Positions 1 through 9,761 of a stretch of DNA of 64,000 nucleotides are shown piece after piece. Source of the stretch: Sinorhizobium fredii. GTDB taxonomy: Bacteria; Pseudomonadota; Alphaproteobacteria; Rhizobiales; Rhizobiaceae. The notes below the pieces were generated by a model, which ran no database searches, was not told the DNA's origin, and worked only from the letters and a program-made list of their open reading frames with translations. The stretch is from contig NZ_CP024307.1 in assembly GCF_002944405.1 (NCBI RefSeq), positions 2,562,501-2,626,500 of the forward strand, read 5' to 3'. The first letter of the stretch is position 1. The number at the start of each line of letters is the position of its first letter. The position numbers were made by a program, and so were the translations under genes.

Positions 1-19
1 AAAATGACGAGGGAGAACA

Positions 20-1180
20 ATGAATTTCGCACTGACCGAAGAACAGCAGATGATCGTCGACACGGTCCGCGGCTTCGTCGAGACCGAGATCTATCCGCAT
101 GAAAACGAGGTCGAGCGTACCGGCACCGTACCGCGCGAGCTCGGCCAGGAGATCGCCCGCAAATGCAAGGAGCTCGGCTTTTTCGCCTGCAATTTTCCCG
201 AAGAGGTCGGCGGCGCCGGTCTTGATCACCTCACCTTCACGCTCGTCGAGCGCGAGCTCGGCCGCGGCTCGATGGGCCTTACCGTCTTCTTTGGCCGCCC
301 CTCCGGCATCCTGATGGCCTGCAACGAGGAACAGCGCCAGCGCTATCTGCTGCCCGCCGTGCGCGGCGACAAGTTCGATGCGCTTGCGATGACCGAGCCG
401 GATGCGGGCTCCGATGTGCGCGGCATGAAATGCTTCGCCCGGCACGACGGCGACGACTGGATCGTGAATGGCACCAAGCACTTCATCAGCCATGCCGACA
501 TCGCCGATTTTGTCATCGTCTTCATCGCCACCGGCGAGGAGCAGACGCCGCGCGGGCCGAAGAAGAAGATCACCTGCTTCCTCGTCGACCGCGGCACGCC
601 CGGTTTCGAAATCCGCGACGGTTACAATTCCGTTTCACATCGCGGCTACAAGAACTGCATCCTCACTTTCGACGACTGCCGCCTGCCCTCCTCCCAGATT
701 CTCGGCGAACTCCACAAGGGCTTCGATCTCGCCAATGACTGGCTCTATGCCACCCGTCTGACGGTTGCCGCCACCTCCGTCGGCCGGGCCCGCCGCGCCT
801 TCGACTACGCGCGCTCCTACGCCGCCGAGCGCAAGCAGTTCGGCAAGCCGATCGGCGCCAATCAGGGCGTCTCCTTTAAGCTCGCCGACATGATAACCGA
901 GATCGATGCCGCGGACCTACTGACTTTGTCTGCCGCCTGGCGTCTCGACCAGGGCCTGCCGTCGAACCGCGAAATCGCCTCAGCCAAGGTTTTTGCGACG
1001 GAAATGCTTGCCCGCGTCACCGACGAGGCGATCCAGATCTATGGCGGCATGGGCCTGATGGACGACCTGCCGCTCGCCCGCTTCTGGCGCGACGCCCGCG
1101 TCGAGCGCATCTGGGACGGCACATCCGAAATTCAGCGGCACATTATCAGCCGCGATCTGCTGCGGCCGCTGGGGGCGTGA
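20..1180 (+). CDS. Acyl-CoA dehydrogenase (CaiA-like)
   Basis: FAD-dependent acyl-CoA dehydrogenase of 386 aa, the usual length for the family. It should introduce or reduce a 2,3 double bond of an acyl-CoA, passing electrons to ETF. Seen: N-terminal helical domain, the central MTEPDAGSD FAD/substrate loop (about residues 123-131), the YAAERKQFG motif near 271 and the C-terminal IWDGTSEIQ motif. The residue aligning with the catalytic Glu of medium-chain enzymes (YEGT) is Asp366 here. Start chosen at ATG 20, with gggag about 8 bases upstream. The gene is followed by an acyl-CoA synthetase and a CaiD-like hydratase, so crotonobetainyl-CoA or a related gamma-substituted acyl-CoA is a plausible substrate. 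The family is certain, the substrate inferred. Confidence 0.9.
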   Translation: MNFALTEEQQMIVDTVRGFVETEIYPHENEVERTGTVPRELGQEIARKCKELGFFACNFPEEVGGAGLDHLTFTLVERELGRGSMGLTVFFGRPSGILMACNEEQRQRYLLPAVRGDKFDALAMTEPDAGSDVRGMKCFARHDGDDWIVNGTKHFISHADIADFVIVFIATGEEQTPRGPKKKITCFLVDRGTPGFEIRDGYNSVSHRGYKNCILTFDDCRLPSSQILGELHKGFDLANDWLYATRLTVAATSVGRARRAFDYARSYAAERKQFGKPIGANQGVSFKLADMITEIDAADLLTLSAAWRLDQGLPSNREIASAKVFATEMLARVTDEAIQIYGGMGLMDDLPLARFWRDARVERIWDGTSEIQRHIISRDLLRPLGA

Positions 1181-1205
1181 GGGAATGGTCGTCGTTCCGC
1201 AAGTC

Positions 1206-1414
1206 ACCCCCCTCTGCCCTGCCGGGCATCTCCCCCACAAGGGGGGAGATCGGCAAGACGCGACCACCCCGTTTCTTTTTCAGACAACCGTCTGGGCGAC
1301 CCGCCGCCCATTGATAGTCTATAAGCACTCCTCGACGGCCACTGACTCGCGAAAACATTGCGCCGTCCAATCTCCCCCCTTGCGGGGGAGATGCCCGGCA
1401 GGGCAGAGGGGGGT
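1206..1414. repeat. Inverted pair of RIME-like rhizobial repeats
   Basis: Positions 1206-1250 and 1370-1414 are 45-base inverted copies that differ at a single base. Each is itself partly palindromic (ctccccc...ggggag) and carries a gccgggcat core. They fill most of the gap between the acyl-CoA dehydrogenase and the acyl-CoA synthetase. The composition matches the short intergenic mosaic (RIME/REP-type) elements of rhizobia. A transcript across the gap could fold into a long stem that weakens read-through between the two genes. Confidence 0.75.
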
Positions 1415-1459
1415 ATTCCGCGGATCGCGCACCCTTGAGGCGTTCAACGAGGGCGCCGC

Positions 1460-3523
1460 ATGACCACCTCTCCCCGCTCTCTCGATCGCCTCATCCGCCC
1501 GCAATCCATCGCCGTCTTCGGCGGCAAGGAAGCGCGGCGCGTCATCGAGCAATGCGACAGGATGGGCTTCGCCGGCAAGATCTGGCCGGTCCATCCGCGC
1601 GAGGATGAAATCCTCGGCCGCCGCTGCTACCGCTCCGTCGCCGACCTGCCGGAAGCGCCGGATGCTTCCTTCGTCGGCGTCAACCGGGCGCTCACCATAG
1701 AGATCATCCGCGATCTCGCGGCGCGTGGCGCCGGTGGCACCGTCTGCTACGCCTCCGGTTTCCGCGAGGCGGCGAGCGAACTTGCCGATGGCAACGACCT
1801 CCAGGAGGCGCTGGTCGCGGCGGCCGGCGACATGCCGATCGTCGGACCCAATTGTTACGGCTTCATCAACATGTTGGACGGCGCGCTGCTCTGGCCGGAT
1901 CAGCACGGCATGCTCCGCGTCGAACGCGGCGTCGCGATCCTTACCCAATCCTCGAACATCGCCTGCAACATCTCGATGCAGAAGCGCGGCCTGCCGCTCG
2001 CCTATGTGATGACCGCCGGCAACCAGGCGCAGACCGGCCTTTCGGACATCGCCTGCGCCGTTCTCGAGGATCCGCGCGTCACCGCCGTCGGGCTGCATAT
2101 CGAAGGCTTCGACAGCATCGAGGCCTTGGAAAGGCTCGCACACCGCGCCCGCGAACTTCGTAAGCCGGTCGTGACGCTGAAGGTCGGCAAGTCGGAGGCC
2201 GCTCGTCTGGCAACGGTCTCCCACACCGCTTCGCTTGCCGGTAACGACCGCGTCTCTTCGGCGTTGCTTGCCCGCCTCGGCATCGGCCGCGTCGATACCC
2301 TGCCGGAGCTGCTCGAAACATTGAAGCTCCTGCATCTCCACGGCACCCTCCCCAGCGCCGACATTTCGTCGATGAGCTGCTCCGGCGGCGAAGCGTCGCT
2401 GATGGCGGATGCCGGCGTCCGGCGCAGGGTGAACTTCCGACCGCTCAAGGAGGAGCAGCGCCAGCCGCTCAGGGAAAGCCTCGGCGAGATGGTGACGATC
2501 GCCAATCCGCTCGACTACCACACCTTCGTCTGGGGCAACCGCGAAAAGCAGACCGCCGCCTTCACCGCCATGATGCAGGGCGGCTACGCGCTGAACCTGG
2601 TCGTGCTCGATTTCCCCCGCCTCGACCGCTGCGATGCCGCCGACTGGGTAACGACCTGCGATGCGGTCATCGACTCCGCCAATGCGACGGGCGCCGTCGC
2701 CGGCATCGTCGCCAGCCTCGGCGAGAACATGCCGGAAGAAACGGCTCTCTCCCTGATGGCAGCCGGCGTCGTGCCCTTCTTCGGCTTGGACGAGGCCCTC
2801 GCGGCGGCCGAAACGGCCGCCGCGATCGGCACCGTCTGGGCAAATCCGGCGCCACCGCCGCTCGTCAAGATGGCAATGGGCGGCGGAGATCCCGAGACGT
2901 TGACGGAGGCCGAAGCGAAGGCGGAGCTCGCCGCGGCCGGCGTGTCGGTCCCGAACGGCAAGACCGCCCGGACGCCTAAAGAAGCGGCGGAAGTCGCCGA
3001 AACCCTTGGCTTCCCGGTCGCGCTCAAGGGCCTCGGTGTTGCCCACAAGACCGAAGCCGGTGCCGTCAGGCTCAATCTCGCAAAAAGGGAAGAGGTCGTC
3101 GCCGCCGCGGAAGGGATGGCCTCCGTCGCCTCCGGCTATCTGGTGGAGAAAATGATCGCCAAGCCGGTCGCCGAAGTGATCATCGGCGCCATGCGCGATC
3201 CCGTGGCCGGTCCGGTGCTGACCATTGGCGCCGGCGGTATTCTCGTGGAACTGCTCGATGATTCCGCGATCGTGACGCTACCCGCCACCGAAGAGATGAT
3301 CGAAGCAGCGATCGACGGTCTGAAGGTCAGGAAGCTGCTCGGCGGCTACCGCGGCAGCCCGAAGGGCGATGTCGCGGCGTTGACAAGGACTGTCGCAGCC
3401 GCGGCATCCTATGTCGTTGCAAACGCTTCCAAACTCGAAGAACTCGATATCAATCCTATTATGGTATTGCCGGACGGCCATGGAGTTGTCGCCGCCGATG
3501 CCTTGATCCGCCGGAGGAAATGA
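1460..3523 (+). CDS. Acyl-CoA synthetase, ADP-forming type
   Basis: 687-aa single-chain NDP-forming acyl-CoA synthetase (succinyl-CoA synthetase superfamily) that makes acyl-CoA from a carboxylic acid, CoA and ATP. Domains in order: CoA-binding Rossmann domain (about 8-130, with VGPNCYG near 130), succinyl-CoA-ligase-like domain containing the SHTASLAG motif with candidate phospho-His255, and a C-terminal ATP-grasp domain (about 470-685, FPVALKG and ELDINPI motifs). Start ATG 1460 has cgaggg upstream. The stop overlaps the next gene in an ATGA junction, so the two are translationally coupled. In a CaiD-containing cluster it would replace the AMP-forming CaiC ligase. Substrate unknown. Confidence 0.9.
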   Translation: MTTSPRSLDRLIRPQSIAVFGGKEARRVIEQCDRMGFAGKIWPVHPREDEILGRRCYRSVADLPEAPDASFVGVNRALTIEIIRDLAARGAGGTVCYASGFREAASELADGNDLQEALVAAAGDMPIVGPNCYGFINMLDGALLWPDQHGMLRVERGVAILTQSSNIACNISMQKRGLPLAYVMTAGNQAQTGLSDIACAVLEDPRVTAVGLHIEGFDSIEALERLAHRARELRKPVVTLKVGKSEAARLATVSHTASLAGNDRVSSALLARLGIGRVDTLPELLETLKLLHLHGTLPSADISSMSCSGGEASLMADAGVRRRVNFRPLKEEQRQPLRESLGEMVTIANPLDYHTFVWGNREKQTAAFTAMMQGGYALNLVVLDFPRLDRCDAADWVTTCDAVIDSANATGAVAGIVASLGENMPEETALSLMAAGVVPFFGLDEALAAAETAAAIGTVWANPAPPPLVKMAMGGGDPETLTEAEAKAELAAAGVSVPNGKTARTPKEAAEVAETLGFPVALKGLGVAHKTEAGAVRLNLAKREEVVAAAEGMASVASGYLVEKMIAKPVAEVIIGAMRDPVAGPVLTIGAGGILVELLDDSAIVTLPATEEMIEAAIDGLKVRKLLGGYRGSPKGDVAALTRTVAAAASYVVANASKLEELDINPIMVLPDGHGVVAADALIRRRK

Positions 3524-4311
3524 CGCCTATGACCGGACCGATCCTCACCCGCCGCGAAGGTGGCATTCTCGAAGTCACGATCGACCGGCCGAAGGCGAAC
3601 GCCATCGACCTGAAGACCAGCCGGCTGATGGGTGAGATCTTCCGCGATTTTCGCGACGATCCGGCGCTCCGGGTCGCGATCGTCACCGGCGCCGGCGAAA
3701 AATTCTTCTGTCCCGGCTGGGACCTGAAGGCGGCGGCGGACGGCGATCCGGTCGACGGCGACTATGGTGTCGGGGGGTTCGGCGGCATGCAGGAGCTTCG
3801 CGACCTCAACAAGCCGATCATTGCCGCCGTCAACGGCATCTGCTGCGGCGGCGGGTTGGAGATCGCCCTTTCGACCGACCTCATCCTCGCCGCCGAACAC
3901 GCGACCTTCGCGCTGCCGGAGATCCGCTCGGGCACCGTTGCCGACGCCGCCTCGATCAAGCTGCCGAAGCGTATCCCCTACCACATTGCCATGGACATGC
4001 TCCTGACCGGGCGCTGGCTCGAGGCCGCGGAGGCCCATCGCTGGGGCTTCGTCAACGAGATCCTGCCCGCAGGCCGGCTGATGGAGCGTGCCTGGGAACT
4101 GGCGCGCCTTCTCGAGAGCGGCCCGCCGCTCGTCTATGCGGCAATCAAGGAGGTCGTGCGCGAAGCCGAGGGCCGCGACTTCCAGACCACGATGAACAAG
4201 ATCACCCGTCGCCAGCTCAAGACGGTCGACGTGCTCTATTCCAGCGAGGACCAATTGGAGGGCGCGCGCGCCTTCTCCGAAAAGCGCGATCCCATCTGGA
4301 AGGGGCGATAG
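3520..4311 (+). CDS. caiD: Crotonobetainyl-CoA hydratase-like enoyl-CoA hydratase
   Basis: 263-aa crotonase-fold enzyme. The NGICCGGGLEIAL oxyanion-hole segment (near 108-120) and the LPEIRSGTVAD segment are visible. The C-terminal ending FSEKRDPIWKGR closely resembles the end of E. coli CaiD, which hydrates crotonobetainyl-CoA to carnityl-CoA, and this drives the name. ATG 3520 overlaps the stop of the upstream synthetase; an in-frame ATG at 3529 is an alternative start. With the dehydrogenase and synthetase it forms a three-gene acyl-CoA module. It could act on another gamma-substituted or branched enoyl-CoA, so the symbol indicates family similarity only. Confidence 0.75.
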   Translation: MTPMTGPILTRREGGILEVTIDRPKANAIDLKTSRLMGEIFRDFRDDPALRVAIVTGAGEKFFCPGWDLKAAADGDPVDGDYGVGGFGGMQELRDLNKPIIAAVNGICCGGGLEIALSTDLILAAEHATFALPEIRSGTVADAASIKLPKRIPYHIAMDMLLTGRWLEAAEAHRWGFVNEILPAGRLMERAWELARLLESGPPLVYAAIKEVVREAEGRDFQTTMNKITRRQLKTVDVLYSSEDQLEGARAFSEKRDPIWKGR

Positions 4312-4522
4312 CTTACCGGCGGAAGGAAATGATGATTTAGGACGTTACAAGCTTCGGCCGAGAGGATAGCCTTATGGTTGAAGCTCATAGCGCCCCCAGG
4401 TGAGGGAGGACGGAGGAAGGACATCAAGCGGAACAGTGCCTTGGGCCATCTCACGATGGCGATACGCAGTCTCTACCAACCACAATGAACGGCGAATGCC
4501 GGCAACGAAAGGGAACAGGGGA

Positions 4523-6112
4523 ATGAGCGATTACAAGGATTATCTGACACGACAGATCATGCTGGGCAAAATGAACCGCCGCGAATTTCTCGGGCGCGCT
4601 GCCGCCCTCGGCATTGCCGCATCGACGGCCAACACGCTGTTTGCGGCGAGTGCCGCGGCGCAAGAGCCGAAGCGCGGCGGCCATCTGAAACTCGGTCTCG
4701 AAGGCGCGGCCGCAACCGATTCGAAAGACCCGGCAAAGGCACTCTCGCAATTTCTGTTCGTCGTCGTTCGGACCTGGGGCGACCTGCTGGTGGAGAGCCA
4801 TCCGACGACCGGCGCGGCCGTACCGGCGCTTGCCGAGTCCTGGGAGCCTTCCGCCGACGCGGCCACTTGGACCTTCACGATCCGCAAGGGCGTCAAATTC
4901 CATGATGGCAAGGAACTGACGGTAGAGGACGTCGTCAAGACGCTGCAGCGACACACGGACGATAAGTCGGAGTCGGGCGCCCTTGGCGTGATGAAATCCA
5001 TCAAGGAAATCAAGGCCGACGGCGGCAAGCTCGTGCTGACGCTGACGGAAGGCAACGCCGACCTGCCGCTGCTGCTTTCGGATTATCACCTCGTCATCCA
5101 ACCGAACGGCGGCATGGACAACCCCGACGCCATGATCGGCACCGGCCCCTATAAAGTCGCCAGCTTCGAACCGGGCGTGCGCGCCACTTTCGAAAGGAAC
5201 CAGGACGACTGGCGTACGGACAGAGGTTATGTGGATTCGATCGAACTGATCGCCATGAACGATGCGACTGCACGCATCGCGGCGCTCTCCTCGGGTCAGG
5301 TGCATTTCATCAACCGCGTCGATCCGAAGACAGTCAACCTCTTGAAGCGCGCGCCGACCGTCGAAATCCTCAACACGTCCGGCCGCGGCCATTACGTCTT
5401 CATCATGCATTGCAACACCGCGCCGTTCGACAACAACGACCTTCGGATGGCGCTGAAGCTGGCCATGGACCGCGAGACCATGGTCCAGCGCATCCTCGGC
5501 GGTTACGGCAAGATCGGCAACGACTTCCCGATCAACGACACGTATGCGCTCTTCCCGGAGGGTATCGAGCAGCGCGTCTATGATCCGGACAAGGCAGCCT
5601 TCCATTACAAGAAGTCCGGCCACAGCGGGCCGGTATTGCTGCGCACCTCCGACGTCGCCTTCCCAGGCGCGGTGGATGCGGCGGTCCTCTACCAGGAGAG
5701 TGCCAAGAAGGCCGGCATCGAGATCGAGGTCAAGCGCGAGCCGGGCGACGGCTACTGGACCAATGTCTGGAACGCCCAACCGTTCTGCACGTCGTATTGG
5801 GGCGGCCGTCCGACCCAGGATCAGATGTATTCGACGGCTTATCTGTCGAACGCCGACTGGAACGACACCCGCTTCCAGCGTGAGGACTTCGACAAGCTCC
5901 TGCTCGAAGCGCGTTCCGAACTAGACGAGGCCAAGCGCAAGGACATGTATCGTACCCTAGCGATGATGGTGCGGGACGAAGGTGGCGTTATCCTGCCGAT
6001 GTTCAACGATTTCGTGAACGCATCGACTAAACAGGTGAAGGGCTACGTCCACGACATCGGCAACGACATGTCGAACGGCTATGTCGCAACCCGGGTCTGG
6101 CTGGACGCCTGA
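4523..6112 (+). CDS. Peptide/opine-type ABC transporter substrate-binding protein
   Basis: 529-aa periplasmic binding protein of the SBP_bac_5 (DppA/OppA) family. The N-terminus carries a twin-arginine signal, NRREFLGRAAALG, followed by a hydrophobic stretch and an AxA cleavage region, so export by Tat is likely. The fold-typical segments WTFTIRKGVKFHDG and GTGPYKV are present. The reading frame is open further upstream to 4400, but ATG 4523 is preferred because of the purine-rich aacagggga just before it and the position of the signal. The two permeases and fused ATPase follow directly. Ligand unknown: context suggests a short peptide, acyl-amino acid or quaternary amine rather than nickel. 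Confidence 0.9.
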   Translation: MSDYKDYLTRQIMLGKMNRREFLGRAAALGIAASTANTLFAASAAAQEPKRGGHLKLGLEGAAATDSKDPAKALSQFLFVVVRTWGDLLVESHPTTGAAVPALAESWEPSADAATWTFTIRKGVKFHDGKELTVEDVVKTLQRHTDDKSESGALGVMKSIKEIKADGGKLVLTLTEGNADLPLLLSDYHLVIQPNGGMDNPDAMIGTGPYKVASFEPGVRATFERNQDDWRTDRGYVDSIELIAMNDATARIAALSSGQVHFINRVDPKTVNLLKRAPTVEILNTSGRGHYVFIMHCNTAPFDNNDLRMALKLAMDRETMVQRILGGYGKIGNDFPINDTYALFPEGIEQRVYDPDKAAFHYKKSGHSGPVLLRTSDVAFPGAVDAAVLYQESAKKAGIEIEVKREPGDGYWTNVWNAQPFCTSYWGGRPTQDQMYSTAYLSNADWNDTRFQREDFDKLLLEARSELDEAKRKDMYRTLAMMVRDEGGVILPMFNDFVNASTKQVKGYVHDIGNDMSNGYVATRVWLDA

Positions 6113-6114
6113 CC

Positions 6115-7227
6115 ATGGAGAGCGGACCGATCACTGGTCCGGTCCTGACCGATGGGGTCGCGGGTGAAACAGTCCCGCGCTCCGCCGATCTTTCCGGAGT
6201 GCCAGCAAAGCCCAACCCCGCCGCCGCCACGGGCGAGATCGGTGGATCGTTCTGGCGGCGTTTCGTGTTTCGCCGCCCTCTCGCGGCGCTGATCCTTCAG
6301 CGCCTCGGCCTCAGCGTCGGCCTGCTTTTTGCCGTGTCGCTGATGATTTTCGGCGGCATCGAGGCGCTGCCCGGCGATTTCGCCACCACCTATCTCGGCC
6401 AGTCGGCGACGCCGCAGGCGGTCGAGAACATCCGCAAGGATCTCGGCCTCGACCGGCCCTGGAGCGAGCGCTATCTGAACTGGCTCGGCGGCGCGGTGAA
6501 GGGCGATTTCGGCACCTCCTGGGCGAGCAAGAATTCGGTCAGCGAGCAGATCGGCAATAGGCTCGGCAATTCGCTCTTCCTCGCCTTTTTCGCGGCTCTC
6601 ATCTCCGTGCCGCTCGCCGTCGGTCTCGGCATGCTCGCGGTGCAGTTCCGCAATCGACTGCCGGACAAGATCATCAATGTGATATCGCTGGCGGCGATAT
6701 CGCTGCCGGAATTCTTCATCGGCTATCTGCTGATCATGTTCTTCGCGGTCCAACTGGGGGTCGCCACATTCCCGGCGACGGTCTATGACAGCATGACCTT
6801 CAGCGAACGGCTCTCGGCGATCGCCCTGCCCGTCGCAACCCTCGTGCTCGTCGTTCTCGCCCACATGATGCGCATGACGCGGGCGGCGATCCTCAACGTC
6901 ATGTCCTCGGCCTATGTCGAGACCGCCGAGCTCAAGGGTCTCGGCACTTTCCGCATCATCGCCCGCCATGCGGCACCCAACGCCGTGGCACCGGTCATCA
7001 ACGTCATCGCGCTGAACCTCGCCTATCTGGTCGTCGGCGTCGTCGTCGTCGAGGTCGTCTTCGTCTATCCCGGCATGGGGCAGTACATGGTGGACGCGGT
7101 GACGGTGCGCGACATGCCCGTCGTGCAGGCCTGCGGGCTGATCTTCGCGGCCTTCTACATCTTCCTCAACATGGCGGCCGACATCCTCGCCATTCTCGCC
7201 AACCCGAGACTGAGGCACCCGCGATGA
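6115..7227 (+). CDS. ABC transporter permease, DppB family
   Basis: 370-aa inner-membrane permease of the dipeptide/oligopeptide class. After a non-conserved cytoplasmic tail of about 55 residues come six predicted membrane segments, an extracytoplasmic loop with the family-typical LGLDRPWSERYLNWLGG, and the cytoplasmic EAA loop (ELKGLGTFRIIARHAAPNA, about 280-298). It begins two bases after the binding-protein stop and overlaps the next permease by an ATGA. The long N-terminal tail is unusual; a start nearer the first membrane helix is possible. Confidence 0.9.
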   Translation: MESGPITGPVLTDGVAGETVPRSADLSGVPAKPNPAAATGEIGGSFWRRFVFRRPLAALILQRLGLSVGLLFAVSLMIFGGIEALPGDFATTYLGQSATPQAVENIRKDLGLDRPWSERYLNWLGGAVKGDFGTSWASKNSVSEQIGNRLGNSLFLAFFAALISVPLAVGLGMLAVQFRNRLPDKIINVISLAAISLPEFFIGYLLIMFFAVQLGVATFPATVYDSMTFSERLSAIALPVATLVLVVLAHMMRMTRAAILNVMSSAYVETAELKGLGTFRIIARHAAPNAVAPVINVIALNLAYLVVGVVVVEVVFVYPGMGQYMVDAVTVRDMPVVQACGLIFAAFYIFLNMAADILAILANPRLRHPR

Positions 7228-8051
7228 ATTTCAGATCTATCCCCATCAGCGCCTGGATCGGCATCGCCGGCATTGCGCTGGCAATTGTCTGCGCGCTCTT
7301 TGCCCCCATTCTTGCCCCCTTCGGCGAACGCGACGTTGTCGGCGAGATCTGGATGCCGGCCGGCGGCGATTTCCTGCTCGGCACCGACAATCTCGGACGC
7401 GACCTGCTGTCGCGTCTGATCTATGGCGCCCGCACCACCATCTTTGTGGCGCTGGCGGCGACCCTGATCTCCTTCGCACTCGGCATGATCCTGAGCTTCA
7501 CGGCGGCCGTCACCGGCGGCTTCGTCGACCAGCTGTTCTCGCGCTTCAACGACCTGATGATGGCAGTCCCGACGCTGATCTTCGCACTCGTCGTGCTCGC
7601 GGTCCTGCCGCAGCATCTCTGGATCCTGATCCTGGTAATGGCGGTGCTCGATTCCACCCGCGTCTTCCGCATCGGCCGCGCCGTCGCTCTCGACGTCGCG
7701 GTGATGGAATTCGTCGAGGCGGCCAGGCTTCGCGGGGAGGGCTCGCTGTGGATCATCTTCCGGGAAATCCTGCCGAACACGCTGTCGCCGCTCTTGGCCG
7801 AATTCGGCCTGCGCTTCGCCTTCTCGATCCTGTTCCTCTCCACCCTCTCCTTCCTGGGTCTCGGCATTCAGCCGCCGGCTGCCGACTGGGGCGGCATGGT
7901 CAAGGACAACAAGGACGGGATCATCTTCGGCATCTCGGCCGCTCTCGTGCCGGGCGCCGCGATCGCAACGCTCGCCATCTGCGTCAACCTCGTCGTCGAC
8001 TGGCTGATGAAGCGCACCTCGAGCCTGAAAGGAGGGCGCGGCGATGCCTGA
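7224..8051 (+). CDS. ABC transporter permease, DppC family
   Basis: 275-aa second permease. The N-terminal membrane segment is followed by the LLGTDNLGRDLLSRLIYGAR motif typical of DppC proteins, then further membrane helices and the EAA loop (ARLRGEGSLWIIFREILPN, about 172-190). It overlaps the upstream permease by four bases and the downstream ATPase by eight, so the transporter is one tightly coupled unit. Confidence 0.92.
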   Translation: MNFRSIPISAWIGIAGIALAIVCALFAPILAPFGERDVVGEIWMPAGGDFLLGTDNLGRDLLSRLIYGARTTIFVALAATLISFALGMILSFTAAVTGGFVDQLFSRFNDLMMAVPTLIFALVVLAVLPQHLWILILVMAVLDSTRVFRIGRAVALDVAVMEFVEAARLRGEGSLWIIFREILPNTLSPLLAEFGLRFAFSILFLSTLSFLGLGIQPPAADWGGMVKDNKDGIIFGISAALVPGAAIATLAICVNLVVDWLMKRTSSLKGGRGDA

Positions 8052-9675
8052 TCTGCTTTCCGTCAAGAACCTGAAGATCGAGGCGACAAGCTATCCGCCG
8101 GGCGAGCCGCCGAAGGTGGTGACGCTCGTCGAGGGCGTCTCCTTCAATCTCGAAAAGGGCAAGGTGCTGGGCCTCATCGGAGAGTCCGGCGCCGGCAAAT
8201 CGACGATCGGCCTTTCGGCGCTTGCCTATGGCCGCGGCGGCGTGCGGATCACCGGCGGCGAGGTGCTGCTCAATGGCCGAGATATCCTGAAGCTCGACCG
8301 CAGCGGCATCAATTCGGTTCGCGGATGCCATGTCTGCTATGTCGCTCAATCCGCCGCGGCTGCCTTCAACCCGGCGCACAAGCTCGGCGACCAGGTGATC
8401 GAGGCGTCGCTCCGCCACGGCATCATGTCGAAAGAGGACGCGAAGAAACGCGCACTCTATCTCTTCCGGGTGCTGGGACTTCCCAATCCCGAGAGTTTCG
8501 GCGAGCGCTACCCGCATCAGGTGTCGGGCGGACAATTGCAGCGCGCCATGACCGCCATGGCCCTCTGCCCCAATCCGGAACTGATCGTCTTCGACGAGCC
8601 GACGACGGCGCTCGACGTGACGACCCAGATCGACGTTCTCGCGGCGATCAAGCACGCCATCGAAGAGACCCATACGGCGGCGCTCTATATCACCCACGAT
8701 CTCGCCGTGGTCGCCCAAATCTCCGACGACATCATGGTGCTCCGCCACGGCAAGACCGTCGAATACGGCACGACCAAGCAGGTGATCGAGGCGCCGAAGG
8801 AGGACTATACGAGAGCGCTCGTCAGCGTCCGGCAGGCAAAACGCGACGAAGCTCCGGACCAGACCGGCACGCTGCTCAAGATCGAGCATGTCCATGCCGC
8901 TTACGGCAACGGCTTTAAGGTGCTGCACGACGTCTCGATGCACCTGTCGAAGGGCCAGACGCTGGCGATCGTCGGCGAATCCGGCTCAGGCAAATCCACC
9001 CTCGCCCGCGTCATCACCGGGCTGTTGCCGCCGACGGAGGGCCGCATCACCTTCGACGGCAAGGAACTGCCGAAGGCGCTGAAGGGCCGCAGGAACGAGG
9101 AACTGCGCCGTATCCAGATGATCTACCAGATGGCGGACACGGCCATGAATCCGCGCCAGACGGTGCGCGACATCGTCGGCCGGCCGCTCTCCTTCTATTT
9201 CGGCATGCACGGTGCGAAGAAGACCGAGCGCGTCGGGGAACTGCTCGATCAGATCGAGATGGGCTCACGCTTCCTCGATCGCTACCCGGCCGAACTCTCC
9301 GGTGGCCAGAAGCAACGCGTCGCGATTGCCCGGGCGCTCGCCGCCAGGCCGGAGCTCATCCTCTGCGACGAGCCGACCTCGGCGCTCGACCCGCTGGTCG
9401 CCGAAGGCATCCTGAATCTGCTTATGAAGCTTCAGGAGGAAACCGCTGTTTCCTATCTGTTTATCACCCACGACATCGCCATCGTCCGGGCGATCGCCGA
9501 CAGCGTGGCCGTGATGCATCGCGGCCGGCTGGTGCGCTTCGGGCCGAAGTCGAAGGTGCTCTCGGCGCCCTTCGACGACTACACCGACCTCCTCCTGAAG
9601 TCGGTGCCGGAAATGGAAATCGGCTGGCTCGAACGGGTGCTTAAGACCAGACGCATGGAGAGTGCGGGGAATTGA
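8044..9675 (+). CDS. Fused DppD-DppF ABC transporter ATPase
   Basis: 543-aa protein with two complete nucleotide-binding domains in one chain, replacing separate DppD and DppF. The first has Walker A GESGAGKST at about residue 46, signature SGGQLQR and Walker B LIVFDEP. The second has Walker A GESGSGKST near 311, LSGGQKQR and LILCDEP. Both H-loops (THD) are present, so both sites look active. It powers the adjacent permeases. The eight-base overlap with the upstream permease supports the start at 8044. Confidence 0.93.
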   Translation: MPDLLSVKNLKIEATSYPPGEPPKVVTLVEGVSFNLEKGKVLGLIGESGAGKSTIGLSALAYGRGGVRITGGEVLLNGRDILKLDRSGINSVRGCHVCYVAQSAAAAFNPAHKLGDQVIEASLRHGIMSKEDAKKRALYLFRVLGLPNPESFGERYPHQVSGGQLQRAMTAMALCPNPELIVFDEPTTALDVTTQIDVLAAIKHAIEETHTAALYITHDLAVVAQISDDIMVLRHGKTVEYGTTKQVIEAPKEDYTRALVSVRQAKRDEAPDQTGTLLKIEHVHAAYGNGFKVLHDVSMHLSKGQTLAIVGESGSGKSTLARVITGLLPPTEGRITFDGKELPKALKGRRNEELRRIQMIYQMADTAMNPRQTVRDIVGRPLSFYFGMHGAKKTERVGELLDQIEMGSRFLDRYPAELSGGQKQRVAIARALAARPELILCDEPTSALDPLVAEGILNLLMKLQEETAVSYLFITHDIAIVRAIADSVAVMHRGRLVRFGPKSKVLSAPFDDYTDLLLKSVPEMEIGWLERVLKTRRMESAGN

Positions 9676-9761
9676 CCCGGAGAGCGGGGCGCCTCCGTCC
9701 CGCACACTCACTCCGATCCGCTGTAGATCGCTCACGCGCAGAAAATCGGGAGAATATAAAC

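Noticed and set aside
1319..3046. 575-codon open frame on the - strand
   Set aside because: It lies opposite the well-supported acyl-CoA synthetase and has Arg/Asp/His-rich translation typical of antisense frames in GC-rich genes.
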